Shown here one piece after another: positions 1 through 5,929 of a stretch of 10,747 nucleotides of DNA (positions within the stretch are counted from its first letter, which is position 1; every line of letters begins with the position of its first letter). The notes below the pieces were generated by a model. That model was not told where the DNA came from, made no database searches, and saw nothing but the letters and a program-made list of their open reading frames with translations. Made by a program: the position numbers and the translations under genes. Source of the DNA: Paracoccaceae bacterium (GTDB lineage: Bacteria; Pseudomonadota; Alphaproteobacteria; Rhodobacterales; Rhodobacteraceae); contig JAGRMK010000038.1 in assembly GCA_020441345.1 (NCBI GenBank), positions 1 to 10,747 on the forward strand, given 5' to 3'.

Positions 1-218
1 TAGCGCGGCATCGAGGTGTGCATCATCTCGACGGCGCAGCAGGCCAGACCGAAGGTCATCCAGTGCAGCGAGCCGTTACGCGCCCAGTTGATGATGTCGG
101 CGGTCGTGGTGAGCAGAAAACCCTTGTCCTGCAATTCGGAATTCAGCGCCTGCGTGGCAACCTCGCGGTCGGCCCCGGCGGTGTTGGCCCCTGTCTGAAG
201 CGCGTTCGTCACTCCCAT
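1..218 (-). CDS. nuoB: NADH-quinone oxidoreductase subunit B, N-terminal part (cut by window edge)
   Basis: NuoB (PSST) is the peripheral-arm subunit of respiratory complex I that holds the terminal [4Fe-4S] cluster N2, which passes electrons to ubiquinone. Seventy-two residues are visible. The family core reads from about residue 33 (GFLLTTTADIINWARNGSLHW), followed by FGLACCAVEMMHTSMPR. The adjacent Cys60-Cys61 pair supplies two of the N2 cluster ligands; the other two Cys lie beyond the window. The first ~30 residues are a variable leader. The ATG at 218-216 is chosen because it opens MGVTNAL and overlaps the nuoA stop by 10 bp, the usual tight coupling in nuo operons. The gene runs off the left edge and nothing suggests it is broken. 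Confidence 0.96.
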   Translation of the reverse strand, partial: MGVTNALQTGANTAGADREVATQALNSELQDKGFLLTTTADIINWARNGSLHWMTFGLACCAVEMMHTSMPR

Positions 219-574
219 TCCAGGGCTCCCTTTTTCCATTCATAGGCAAAGCCGATGGTCAGCACACCCAGAAACACCATCATCGACCAGAAGGCCGTCA
301 TGCTCATGTCTCCAAAGGCAACCGCCCAGGGAAACAGGAACGCGATTTCAAGGTCAAAGATGATGAACAGGATCGACACCAGATAAAACCGCACGTCGAA
401 CTTCATCCGTGCGTCATCAAAGGCGTTGAACCCGCATTCATAGGCCGAAACCTTTTCCGGGTCCGGGTTGCGCACGGCGATGACCATTGCCGACAGCATC
501 AGCACCAGCCCCAGACCGATGGCGATCACCAGAAATACGATAATGGGAAGATAGTCTCGGAGAAGGTCGTCCAC
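209..574 (-). CDS. nuoA: NADH-quinone oxidoreductase subunit A
   Basis: NuoA (ND3) is a small membrane subunit of complex I at the junction of the membrane and peripheral arms. The 121-residue product has three hydrophobic segments, at about 8-34, 62-84 and 92-112. Between the first two lies the diagnostic loop YECGFNAFDDARMKFDVRFY (45-64) with Cys47, the equivalent of the ND3 loop cysteine that is exposed in the deactive enzyme. Acidic residues Asp74 and Glu76 in FDLEIAF are conserved. An upstream ATG at 628 would add 18 residues, but the GTG at 574-572 is preferred: it has AAGGAG six bases upstream and gives the standard family length and N-terminus (VDDLLRDYLP). It is the first gene of the nuo operon, and nuoB starts within its last codons. 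Confidence 0.96.
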   Translation of the reverse strand: MDDLLRDYLPIIVFLVIAIGLGLVLMLSAMVIAVRNPDPEKVSAYECGFNAFDDARMKFDVRFYLVSILFIIFDLEIAFLFPWAVAFGDMSMTAFWSMMVFLGVLTIGFAYEWKKGALEWE

Positions 575-580
575 CGCTGG

Positions 581-586
581 CTCCTT
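581..586 (-). promoter_or_regulatory. Ribosome binding site of nuoA
   Basis: AAGGAG on the minus strand lies six bases before the GTG at 574-572. It is a near-perfect Shine-Dalgarno match and decides the GTG start over the in-frame ATG at 628. Confidence 0.8.
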
Positions 587-643
587 TGGCGCTATGCCCG
601 CCGACGCATGAGATGGCGCGCTGCACAAGTTGGCTCGTCGCCC

Positions 644-672
644 CGTTTACTCCGGTGGGCAGGCCGGGTCAA
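644..672 (-). promoter_or_regulatory. Candidate sigma-70-type promoter of the nuo operon
   Basis: On the minus strand TTGACC (672-667) is followed after exactly 17 bases by TAAACG (649-644). The -35 box matches consensus at five of six positions; the -10 box is weaker (TA..A, partly matching TATAAT). It points at nuoA and would give a leader of about 65 bases. It was found by eye and no transcript start is known, so it remains a prediction. Confidence 0.45.
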
Positions 673-683
673 CCGAACGTCCC

Positions 684-717
684 ACCGTGAAACGGTCTCG
701 GAGCACGGTTTTCCGAG
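684..717. repeat. Two adjacent inverted repeats just upstream of the candidate nuo promoter
   Basis: ACCGT-GAA-ACGGT (684-696) is directly followed by CTCGGA (697-702), nine bases and TCCGAG (712-717). Both are perfect. They lie 12 bases upstream of the proposed -35 box (seen from nuo), where an activator or repressor could bind. Short palindromes are common by chance in GC-rich DNA, so function is only suggested. Confidence 0.35.
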
Positions 718-721
718 CATT

Positions 722-751
722 GTATGCAACGGCATGCGAAAGTATGCGGAA
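722..751. repeat. Three G(T/C)ATGC copies spaced exactly 10 bp
   Basis: GTATGC at 722, GCATGC at 732 and GTATGC at 742 form three consecutive 10-bp units, one helical turn apart, so their faces would align on the DNA. The last two units continue GAAA and GGAA. The array lies about 50-80 bp upstream of the candidate nuo -35 box. It could be a cooperative protein-binding array; no known regulator is recognised. Confidence 0.4.
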
Positions 752-869
752 AATCGGCGCGGGCTGTGCCCCGATCCAGCGCCCGTGCGTCCCTGTGGCA
801 ATGAGTCACGCAATGCGCAAACATTCCTGACCCCCTGCGGGCGCGCCGCGCGGCTGCCCGTTCTGCCAC

Positions 870-932
870 AAGCGAATCTGCGCCCCAAGAAAACCCTAGC
901 GATTCGCAGGGGCCGATTTTCGTGATTCGCTT
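870..932. repeat. Cluster of three GATTCGC heptamers, one inverted
   Basis: GCGAATC occurs at 872-878, and its reverse complement GATTCGC at 901-907 and 924-930. The outer pair extends to nine matching bases (AAGCGAATC at 870-878, GATTCGCTT at 924-932). The cluster lies 80-145 bp upstream of the aquaporin start. Multiple operator sites are one reading; the binding protein is unknown. Confidence 0.35.
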
Positions 933-950
933 GAAGATGTATGAAAAATT

Positions 951-969
951 GCGGTTTTGTCGAAACCGC
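951..969. repeat. Perfect 7-bp inverted repeat upstream of the aquaporin gene
   Basis: GCGGTTT (951-957), a five-base spacer and AAACCGC (963-969). It ends 45 bases before the aquaporin ATG and could be an operator or a leader hairpin. It has no T-tract on the plus strand, so it does not look like a terminator for that direction. Confidence 0.4.
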
Positions 970-1014
970 GCCGGCAAGTCATTGAGGGGCTGACCCGGTC
1001 CAAAGGACATCGAA

Positions 1015-1659
1015 ATGATTCGCGCCCTCTTTGCCGAAGCCTTTGGTTGCGCCCTGCTGGCCTTCGCCGCCCTCGGGTCGGCGCAGGCCGCGCAGGCGTC
1101 GGGCCTGCCAGTCGTGCCCGCGGTCGCGGCGGCGGCAGGGCTCATGCTGGCGGTCACGATCACCATCATGGGGCCGGTGTCAGGCGGGCATCTGAACCCG
1201 GCGATCACCCTCTTGGCGTTGGCGCGGCGCGAGGTCTCGGCCCGCCGCGCGCTGGCCTATGTCGTGGCGCAGTCGCTGGGTGCGATCGCGGGCGGGTTGC
1301 TGGTCTCGGCCATGGCGGCGCAGCCCGGCATTGCGCCCCCCGCCCTTGCTGCCCTTGCCCCCGGGTGGGGTCTGTCGGAAAGCTTTGCCACCGGCGGTTT
1401 CGTGCTGGTCGTTGCCGGGGCGCTGGCCACCCGACCGCGTGCCGCGCCGCTGCTGGCCGGAGGGTTCGGCGCGGCGATGGTCCTGTGCACGGTGTCGGGC
1501 GGCATGGCGAACCCGGCGGTCATGGCGGCGCGCGCCTTTGCCCAGGGGCCGGGCGGCTTTCCGCCCGCGGTCGCGCTGACACTGGTCCTCTGGCAAATGG
1601 CCGGGGCGCTGGTGGCGCTGATCCCGGCGCTCTGGCTGTTTGCCCCGCGCGACACCTGA
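1015..1659 (+). CDS. MIP-family channel (aquaporin/aquaglyceroporin type) with altered selectivity filter
   Basis: A 214-residue inner-membrane channel of the major intrinsic protein family, expected to pass water or small neutral solutes. The six hydrophobic helices and two half-helices fit the fold. The first box is SGGHLNPA (NPA at 61-63), the second SGGMANPAV (NPA at 166-168). The residue after the second NPA, almost always Arg and part of the aromatic/arginine filter, is Val169 here. That predicts a wider, less polar pore than a water-specific AqpZ. From memory, the arsenic-operon channel AqpS of Sinorhizobium also has Val there, but no ars gene is visible nearby. The ATG at 1015 has AAAGGA seven bases upstream. 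The gene is divergent from nuo and ends 19 bp from the converging crotonase gene. Substrate is not determined. Confidence 0.88.
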   Translation: MIRALFAEAFGCALLAFAALGSAQAAQASGLPVVPAVAAAAGLMLAVTITIMGPVSGGHLNPAITLLALARREVSARRALAYVVAQSLGAIAGGLLVSAMAAQPGIAPPALAALAPGWGLSESFATGGFVLVVAGALATRPRAAPLLAGGFGAAMVLCTVSGGMANPAVMAARAFAQGPGGFPPAVALTLVLWQMAGALVALIPALWLFAPRDT

Positions 1660-1678
1660 GCCGGGCCGCGCGCAACGG

Positions 1679-2464
1679 TCATTTGACCCAGGCGGGCTTG
1701 CGCTTGCCAAAGAACGCCGCAATGCCTTCAGCGGCCTCGTCGGTTTCCCAGCGGGCGACCAACTGGCCGATGGAATGCGTCACCGCATCGCTGCCGACCC
1801 CCGCGCCCAGTGTCAACACAAGCGCCTTGGCCGAAGCCACGGCGCCCGGCGCGCAGGACAGATAGGGCTTGATTTCCGCCTCGATGGCGGCGTCCAGATC
1901 CTCGGGCGCAACCGCGCGCGCCAAAAGGCCCAGCGTCACCGCCTCGTCAGAGTCGAACAGGCGGGCGGACATGAACACCCGCCGCGCCATCGCCCCGCCC
2001 ATCCGCGCCAGCACATACGGGCCAATGGTTGCCGGGATCAGGCCAAGACGGGTTTCGGTCAGGCCAAATTTCGCGCCGGTGACGCCGATGGCCACGTCAC
2101 AAACCGACATCAACCCGATCCCGCCGCCAAACGCCTGGCCCTGGATGCGCCCTATCAGCGGCTTGGACAGCGTGTTCAGCGCCCCCAACATCCCCGCCAA
2201 CTGGCCCGCCTGTTCGGCGCGAGTGGCGCTGTCGGCCTTCATCTGGTCCTGCATCCACCCCAGATCGCCCCCGGCGCAGAAACTGGCGCCGGCCGCGGTC
2301 AGCACCACGACACGCACCGCCGCATCGGCATTCAACAGAACCGCGGCCTGCGCCAACTCCGTGATCATCAATGCAGACATGGCATTGTGCTTGTCGGCCC
2401 GGTTCAGTGTCAGGGTCGCGACGCCGCGCGCATCGGTGTCCAGGGTGATTGTCTGCCAGGTCAT
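1679..2464 (-). CDS. liuC: Enoyl-CoA hydratase/isomerase family protein, probable methylglutaconyl-CoA hydratase
   Basis: A crotonase-fold protein of 261 residues, probably hydrating 3-methylglutaconyl-CoA to HMG-CoA in leucine breakdown. That role is inferred from its place directly after the HMG-CoA lyase gene. Visible family elements are the substrate loop KHNAMS (25-30), the oxyanion-hole strand SFCAGGDLGWM (61-71), FGGGIGLMSVCD (112-123) and FGLTETRLGLIPATIGPYV (133-151). Glu137 matches the second catalytic Glu of rat enoyl-CoA hydratase (Glu164). The position of the first (Glu144) is Gly117. Bacterial LiuC/AtuE-type proteins, as I recall them, share this substitution together with the ExRLGLxPAxIxPxV pattern. 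The ATG overlaps the lyase stop in an ATGA, so translation is probably coupled. The last gene of its unit. A general short-chain enoyl-CoA hydratase is the alternative. Confidence 0.85.
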   Translation of the reverse strand: MTWQTITLDTDARGVATLTLNRADKHNAMSALMITELAQAAVLLNADAAVRVVVLTAAGASFCAGGDLGWMQDQMKADSATRAEQAGQLAGMLGALNTLSKPLIGRIQGQAFGGGIGLMSVCDVAIGVTGAKFGLTETRLGLIPATIGPYVLARMGGAMARRVFMSARLFDSDEAVTLGLLARAVAPEDLDAAIEAEIKPYLSCAPGAVASAKALVLTLGAGVGSDAVTHSIGQLVARWETDEAAEGIAAFFGKRKPAWVK

Positions 2465-3330
2465 GCGTTTTCCCTCATGCTGCGGGCCATATCGGCCGCC
2501 GCGGCGATAACCGCGCGGTCGAGCCCCGTGTGAAATCCCAGCGACTCGATCCGATCGAGCGCCGCTTCGGTGGCGACATTGCCCTGTGCGCCGGGGGCGT
2601 AGGGGCAGCCGCCCAGACCGCCGACCGCCGCGTCGAACACCCGCAGGCCCAGCGCCAGCGAAGCCTCGATATTGTCGCAGGCCCGTTTGCCAGTGTCGTG
2701 ATAATGCCCAGCAAGCCGTGCCGCCGGAACCCCGTCCAGCACCGCGCGCAACATCGCGCTCAGGGTTTCGGGCGTGGCCTTGCCGATGGTGTCGCCCAGA
2801 CTGACCTCGTAGCAGCCCAGATCATGCAGCCGGGTAGCCAGAGAAGCCACCGCACCGGGCGGGGTCGGGCCGTCGAAGGGGCAATCGGTCACGCAGCTGA
2901 TATAGCCGCGCACCGGGATGCCATCGGCGCGGGCGGCGGCGATGATCGGCAGAAAGCGGTCGATGGATTCGGCGATGGTGCAGTTCAGATTGGCCTTGGA
3001 GAACCCTTCCGAAGCCGAGGCGAAGACCGCGATCTCATCGGCGCGCGCCGCCCTGGCACCCTCGTAGCCCTTCATGTTGGGGGTCAGGGCCGCATAGGAC
3101 ACGCCCGGCGCGCGGGTGATCCCCGCCAGAACCTGCGCGCTATCGGCCATCTGCGGCACCCATTTCGGGCTGACGAAGCTGGCGACCTCGATGCGCTTGA
3201 ACCCGGCCCGCGACAAGAGATCGACCAGCGCGATCTTCTCTGCGGTGGGGATCAGGCGTTTTTCGTTCTGCAACCCGTCGCGGGGGCCGACCTCGAAGAT
3301 TTCGACCGTTTCGGACCTGGTATCAGCCAT
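2461..3330 (-). CDS. mvaB: Hydroxymethylglutaryl-CoA lyase
   Basis: Cleaves 3-hydroxy-3-methylglutaryl-CoA to acetoacetate and acetyl-CoA, the final step of leucine catabolism. The 289-residue TIM-barrel protein carries the whole active-site set. GPRDGLQNE gives Arg17 and Asp18, GHYHDTG gives the metal ligands His209 and His211, and GGLGGCPYAPGAQGN gives the loop Cys242 and metal ligand Asn251. VASFVSPKWVPQMADS is the other family signature. The ATG at 3330 is chosen over in-frame ATGs at 3342 and 3375 because it opens at the usual N-terminus, has GGGGA close upstream, and overlaps the preceding gene's stop by 8 bp. It lies between a glutathione transferase-like gene and the crotonase gene. 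Also called liuE in leucine/isovalerate clusters. Confidence 0.95.
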   Translation of the reverse strand: MADTRSETVEIFEVGPRDGLQNEKRLIPTAEKIALVDLLSRAGFKRIEVASFVSPKWVPQMADSAQVLAGITRAPGVSYAALTPNMKGYEGARAARADEIAVFASASEGFSKANLNCTIAESIDRFLPIIAAARADGIPVRGYISCVTDCPFDGPTPPGAVASLATRLHDLGCYEVSLGDTIGKATPETLSAMLRAVLDGVPAARLAGHYHDTGKRACDNIEASLALGLRVFDAAVGGLGGCPYAPGAQGNVATEAALDRIESLGFHTGLDRAVIAAAADMARSMRENA

Positions 3331-3976
3331 TGGCGTCCCCATAGAAGTCGTGAAGATACAGTTCCGCCCGGCCATCGGCGGCCAGAGCCGCCCGATACCC
3401 GGGCCGCGCGGTCAGGCGCGCGTGCCAGGCCGCAACGCGCGGCAATGTATCGAGCCGCACGAAGCGGCGTGCCAGATCGGTCGAACTGCCGATCATCACA
3501 TCGGCGGCGCTGAACCCGCCCGGCAAGATCCAGTCCCGGTCGTCCAGCGCGGCTTCGATCCCCTCCAGCGTGCGATGCAGGCGCAGGGATTCGAGCCGCT
3601 GAACCACCGGGCTACGGTCCTCGGGGCGCAGAACGATGTGGTGAAAGGTCAGTTGCGCCAGGTGCTGCGCGATGGTTTCGCCGTAATGCAGCCATTCCAG
3701 ATACCGGCCCCGCTCGGCATGGCCCGGCGCGCGGCCCAGCGCCGGGGCGCGGGTTTCGACAAGGTATTCCAGAATTGCCGCCGATTCGAACAGCGTGCCT
3801 CCGTCCACCTCGACCGCGGGCACCCGCCCGGCCGGGGACAGCGCCAGAAAGGCCGGATCGCGCAGCGCCTTGCCCGCAAAGCTGTGATAGCGCAGCTCAT
3901 GCTCAAGCCCGGCCTCGTGAAGGAACCACAAGACGCGGAAACTGCGCGTTTGCGGCACGTGATGAAGAATGATCAC
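3323..3976 (-). CDS. Glutathione S-transferase family protein
   Basis: A cytosolic GST-fold protein of 217 residues. The thioredoxin-like N-terminal domain runs to about residue 75: VIILHHVPQTRSFRVLWFL, then RVPAVEVDGG with the cis-proline at 53, and FESAAILEYL with the Glu64-Ser65 pair that contacts the glutathione gamma-glutamyl group. An all-helical C-terminal domain follows, with DWILPGGFSAADVMIGSS as its typical N-cap/hydrophobic-staple region. Ser12 or Thr10 could serve the catalytic hydroxyl role; the substrate is unknown. The GTG at 3976-3974 is chosen because AGGGGG lies five bases upstream and the family N-terminus begins there. An ATG at 4099 would add 41 non-conserved residues. 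It heads the unit with HMG-CoA lyase and crotonase and overlaps the lyase start by 8 bp, suggesting a linked role, perhaps in detoxifying a reactive acyl intermediate (inference). Confidence 0.88.
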   Translation of the reverse strand: MIILHHVPQTRSFRVLWFLHEAGLEHELRYHSFAGKALRDPAFLALSPAGRVPAVEVDGGTLFESAAILEYLVETRAPALGRAPGHAERGRYLEWLHYGETIAQHLAQLTFHHIVLRPEDRSPVVQRLESLRLHRTLEGIEAALDDRDWILPGGFSAADVMIGSSTDLARRFVRLDTLPRVAAWHARLTARPGYRAALAADGRAELYLHDFYGDANG

Positions 3977-3981
3977 TTTCG

Positions 3982-3987
3982 CCCCCT
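3982..3987 (-). promoter_or_regulatory. Ribosome binding site of the GST-family gene
   Basis: AGGGGG on the minus strand, five bases before the GTG at 3976-3974. It supports that GTG over the distant in-frame ATG at 4099. Confidence 0.55.
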
Positions 3988-4159
3988 GTTTCGCACCATG
4001 TTGACCAAGCGGCAGGCCAGCCGCAAGCGTGACGCCACGGCCCGCGCTGGATCGTCCAGAGACGGTGACATCGGCCCTGGCCCGGTCGCCGTCCGTCAAG
4101 CGGCTTTCGAGGCGCGGAGTTCCCCCACGCTATCGCGTGAAAGGCCAGGAACGGGCACA

Positions 4160-4180
4160 TTGCGTTCTTCGCCAACGCAA
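4160..4180. repeat. Perfect 7-bp inverted repeat with 7-base loop
   Basis: TTGCGTT (4160-4166), CTTCGCC, AACGCAA (4174-4180). It is the strongest palindrome of this intergenic region and could be an operator or a transcript hairpin upstream of the GST unit. There is no T-tract of terminator type. Confidence 0.4.
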
Positions 4181-4331
4181 AGCAGGACCAGCATGATCTG
4201 ACCTCAGAGTCGGACACTCTTTCCTGCCGGGGCCTGGCAGGTCCATGGTCCGCACGGGGCACGGTGGGTGTTGCATACCGTTCTGGCGCATCGTGCGGCG
4301 TCTTATCCGGCTGTTTGCCAGGCATCTCCTA

Positions 4332-4352
4332 TTGTCACACGGGATTTGACAA
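4332..4352. repeat. TTGTCA/TGACAA inverted repeat just before the tail-fibre ribosome binding site
   Basis: TTGTCA (4332-4337) and TGACAA (4347-4352) are separated by nine bases. The right half abuts GCGGAG, the Shine-Dalgarno of the tail-fibre gene. A protein bound here could repress transcription; a hairpin in the mRNA could affect initiation. The embedded TTGACA (4346-4351) cannot be the -35 box of this gene because its -10 would fall inside the coding region. Confidence 0.4.
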
Positions 4353-4366
4353 GCGGAGAATTTTAC

Positions 4367-5929
4367 ATGTCGTCATGGTCAGCGAACCTAGAGTTGCCGT
4401 ACATGGCCGATGCTCAGGCGCAAAAGCATGTCACCCATAACGAGGCTCTCGAACGGCTGGATGCGATCGTCCAGCTTTCGGTTATTGCCTTCGACGCGAC
4501 AACTCCGCCTGTTTCGGCAACCGAAGGCAATGTGTTTGCGATCGGGTTGGGCGCGGTGAACGACTGGGCCGGGCACGACGCCGAGATAGCGGTGTGGTCG
4601 AACGGCGGCTGGCTGTTCGTGACGCCGCGCCCGGGGTGGCGCGCGGCCCAGGGCACGGACCTGCGAATCTGGACCGGCACGGATTGGGCGCAGCCGGATC
4701 TGCCCGATCTTCAGAATCTGACGGGCGCAGGCATCAACACCGCCTATGACGGGACAAACCGGCTGGCCGTGGCCTCGGACGCGACGCTGCTCAGTCACGA
4801 CGGAGCCGGGCATCAGGTGAAGATCAACAAGGCGACGGGCAGCGACACGGCATCGCTGCTCTATCAATCCGGCTGGTCTGGCCGGGCCGAAATGGGCCTT
4901 GCCGGCAGCGATACGTTCTCGATCAAGGTCAGCCCGGACGGATCCGCCTGGTCGAGTGCGCTGAGCATCAACCCCGCGACGGCGGTGACAACCCTGTCTC
5001 AGGTGCAGCTTGGCACGCCCTTGTCCCCGGCGCAGGGCGGCACTGGCATCGCCAACAATGCCGCCGCAACGCTGACCCGCGTCGGCAATCACGCGCTGAG
5101 CTTGACGACATCGGGCGCAACCGCCCTGACCCTGCCGACTTCTGGCACGCTGGCAACCCGCGCGGGGACCGAGACGCTGACCGGCAAGACCCTGAGCGCC
5201 CCGGTCATCAACACGGCGATCACCGGAACCGCGATCACGCAATCGGCCACCGACACGACCGCCGGGCGAGTTTCAACGGTCGGCTGGATGGGGCTTGGCT
5301 CGTCGGCGCCACCGGCGATCACGGATTTCACGGCGTCGCTGGTGCCCGGCTTTTATGCCTACACCGAAAACACCGCCACCGGGTCGCCGGGGGGCGGGGC
5401 CTATTCGGGCACGGCGCTGGTCGAACGATTTGGAACCAGCGGGGTTGCCGTGCGTGCCACCCGCCTGACCGGCAGCACGGCCCTTTCGCGGTCATGGCTC
5501 GGCATTCGCACCGCGGCAACCGGCGCCCTGTCATGGAGCGAGATCTACACGAGTAACCGTGTTCTGGGAACGGTGTCGCAATCCGGCGGGGTGCCGACCG
5601 GCGCCGTGATCGAGCGCGGATCGAATGCGAACGGCGCCTGGGTGCGATTCGCCGACGGCACACAGATCTGCACGAAAACCGTCACGCTGGGCGCCGCGAC
5701 CACGGCCCTCGGCAGCAGCTTCTTTGAAGCGGCCGACCAGTCCTGGACGTATCCGGTGGCGTTCCATGCGGCGGCCGGGATTGCGCTTTCGGGCAACAGC
5801 GGCGCGACAACGCGGAGCGTCAATCTGGCGGGGGTCGATGCGGTATCCTGTGCCTATCGCTCGACCGCGCCGGTCAGCGACGCCACCACGCCAGCTGCGG
5901 TTCTGATGGCGGTCGGTCGCTGGGTCTGA
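4367..5929 (+). CDS. DUF2793 phage-type tail fibre protein (possible GTA tail fibre)
   Basis: A 520-residue modular protein of phage-fibre type, expected on the outside of a virion-like particle and in host recognition. Residues ~8-107 form a DUF2793 domain: LELPYMADAQAQKHVTHNEA, then a WSNGGWLFVTPRPGWRA region. Residues ~210-290 are low-complexity Thr/Ala/Gly sequence with the fibre motif LSPAQGGTGIANNAA. Residues ~300-400 (PGFYAYTENTATGSPGG to WSEIYTSNRVLG) resemble a pyocin-knob module. The last ~120 contain GSNANGAWVRFADGTQIC, a tail-fibre tip sequence, and end in VGRWV. No signal peptide. The ATG at 4367 has GGAG eight bases upstream; an in-frame ATG at 4268 adds 33 non-conserved residues. 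No phage structural, lysis or integration gene is nearby. R. capsulatus encodes a DUF2793 fibre (rcc00171) for its GTA outside the main cluster, so a GTA role is plausible but not shown. Confidence 0.87.
   Translation: MSSWSANLELPYMADAQAQKHVTHNEALERLDAIVQLSVIAFDATTPPVSATEGNVFAIGLGAVNDWAGHDAEIAVWSNGGWLFVTPRPGWRAAQGTDLRIWTGTDWAQPDLPDLQNLTGAGINTAYDGTNRLAVASDATLLSHDGAGHQVKINKATGSDTASLLYQSGWSGRAEMGLAGSDTFSIKVSPDGSAWSSALSINPATAVTTLSQVQLGTPLSPAQGGTGIANNAAATLTRVGNHALSLTTSGATALTLPTSGTLATRAGTETLTGKTLSAPVINTAITGTAITQSATDTTAGRVSTVGWMGLGSSAPPAITDFTASLVPGFYAYTENTATGSPGGGAYSGTALVERFGTSGVAVRATRLTGSTALSRSWLGIRTAATGALSWSEIYTSNRVLGTVSQSGGVPTGAVIERGSNANGAWVRFADGTQICTKTVTLGAATTALGSSFFEAADQSWTYPVAFHAAAGIALSGNSGATTRSVNLAGVDAVSCAYRSTAPVSDATTPAAVLMAVGRWV

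Larger units (their letters stand above)
575..1014. other. Divergent intergenic region between nuoA and the aquaporin gene
   Basis: These 440 bases hold no convincing gene: open frames on both strands lack family-like sequence and run through the palindromic stretches. The region must carry the nuo promoter (candidate at 644-672, minus strand) and the start signals of the channel gene (AAAGGA at 1002-1007, seven bases before its ATG). It contains adjacent inverted repeats at 684-717, a 10-bp-phased repeat at 722-751, three GATTCGC heptamers at 870-932 and a hairpin at 951-969, listed separately. The stretch from about 890 to 965 is clearly more AT-rich than its surroundings. Confidence 0.7.
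3977..4366. other. Divergent intergenic region between the GST unit and the tail-fibre gene
   Basis: About 390 bases without a recognised gene. It contains several perfect inverted repeats: CACGC/GCGTG with a four-base loop (4126-4139), a 7-bp stem (4160-4180), AGAGT/ACTCT (4206-4220), CCTGCC/GGCAGG (4223-4241) and TTGTCA/TGACAA (4332-4352). A minus-strand frame of 32 codons (4194 down to 4096) starts with an ATG preceded by GAGG at good spacing and reads MLVLLCVGEERN onward. It resembles nothing known and could be a leader peptide, a gene remnant or chance. No convincing -35/-10 pair was seen for either flanking gene. Confidence 0.6.

Noticed and set aside
931..959. TTGAAG with TATGAA as a promoter for the aquaporin gene
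   Set aside because: The two boxes are only a few bases apart, and at 16-18 bp spacing no acceptable -10 is present; no alternative -35 for TATGAA (940-945) was found.
957..1865. A 302-codon plus-strand open frame over the aquaporin gene
   Set aside because: It is an out-of-frame shadow rich in Arg, Gly and Ala, with no family-like sequence; the overlapping channel frame has clear NPA motifs.
4096..4194. A 32-codon minus-strand frame (MLVLLCVGEERN onward) as a gene
   Set aside because: Its ribosome binding site is plausible, but length and lack of similarity to anything known make chance as likely; it is mentioned only within the intergenic entry.
4367..5929. A full prophage or phage remnant at the tail-fibre locus
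   Set aside because: No integrase, capsid, terminase, holin or attachment repeats were seen on either side; the neighbours are intact metabolic genes.
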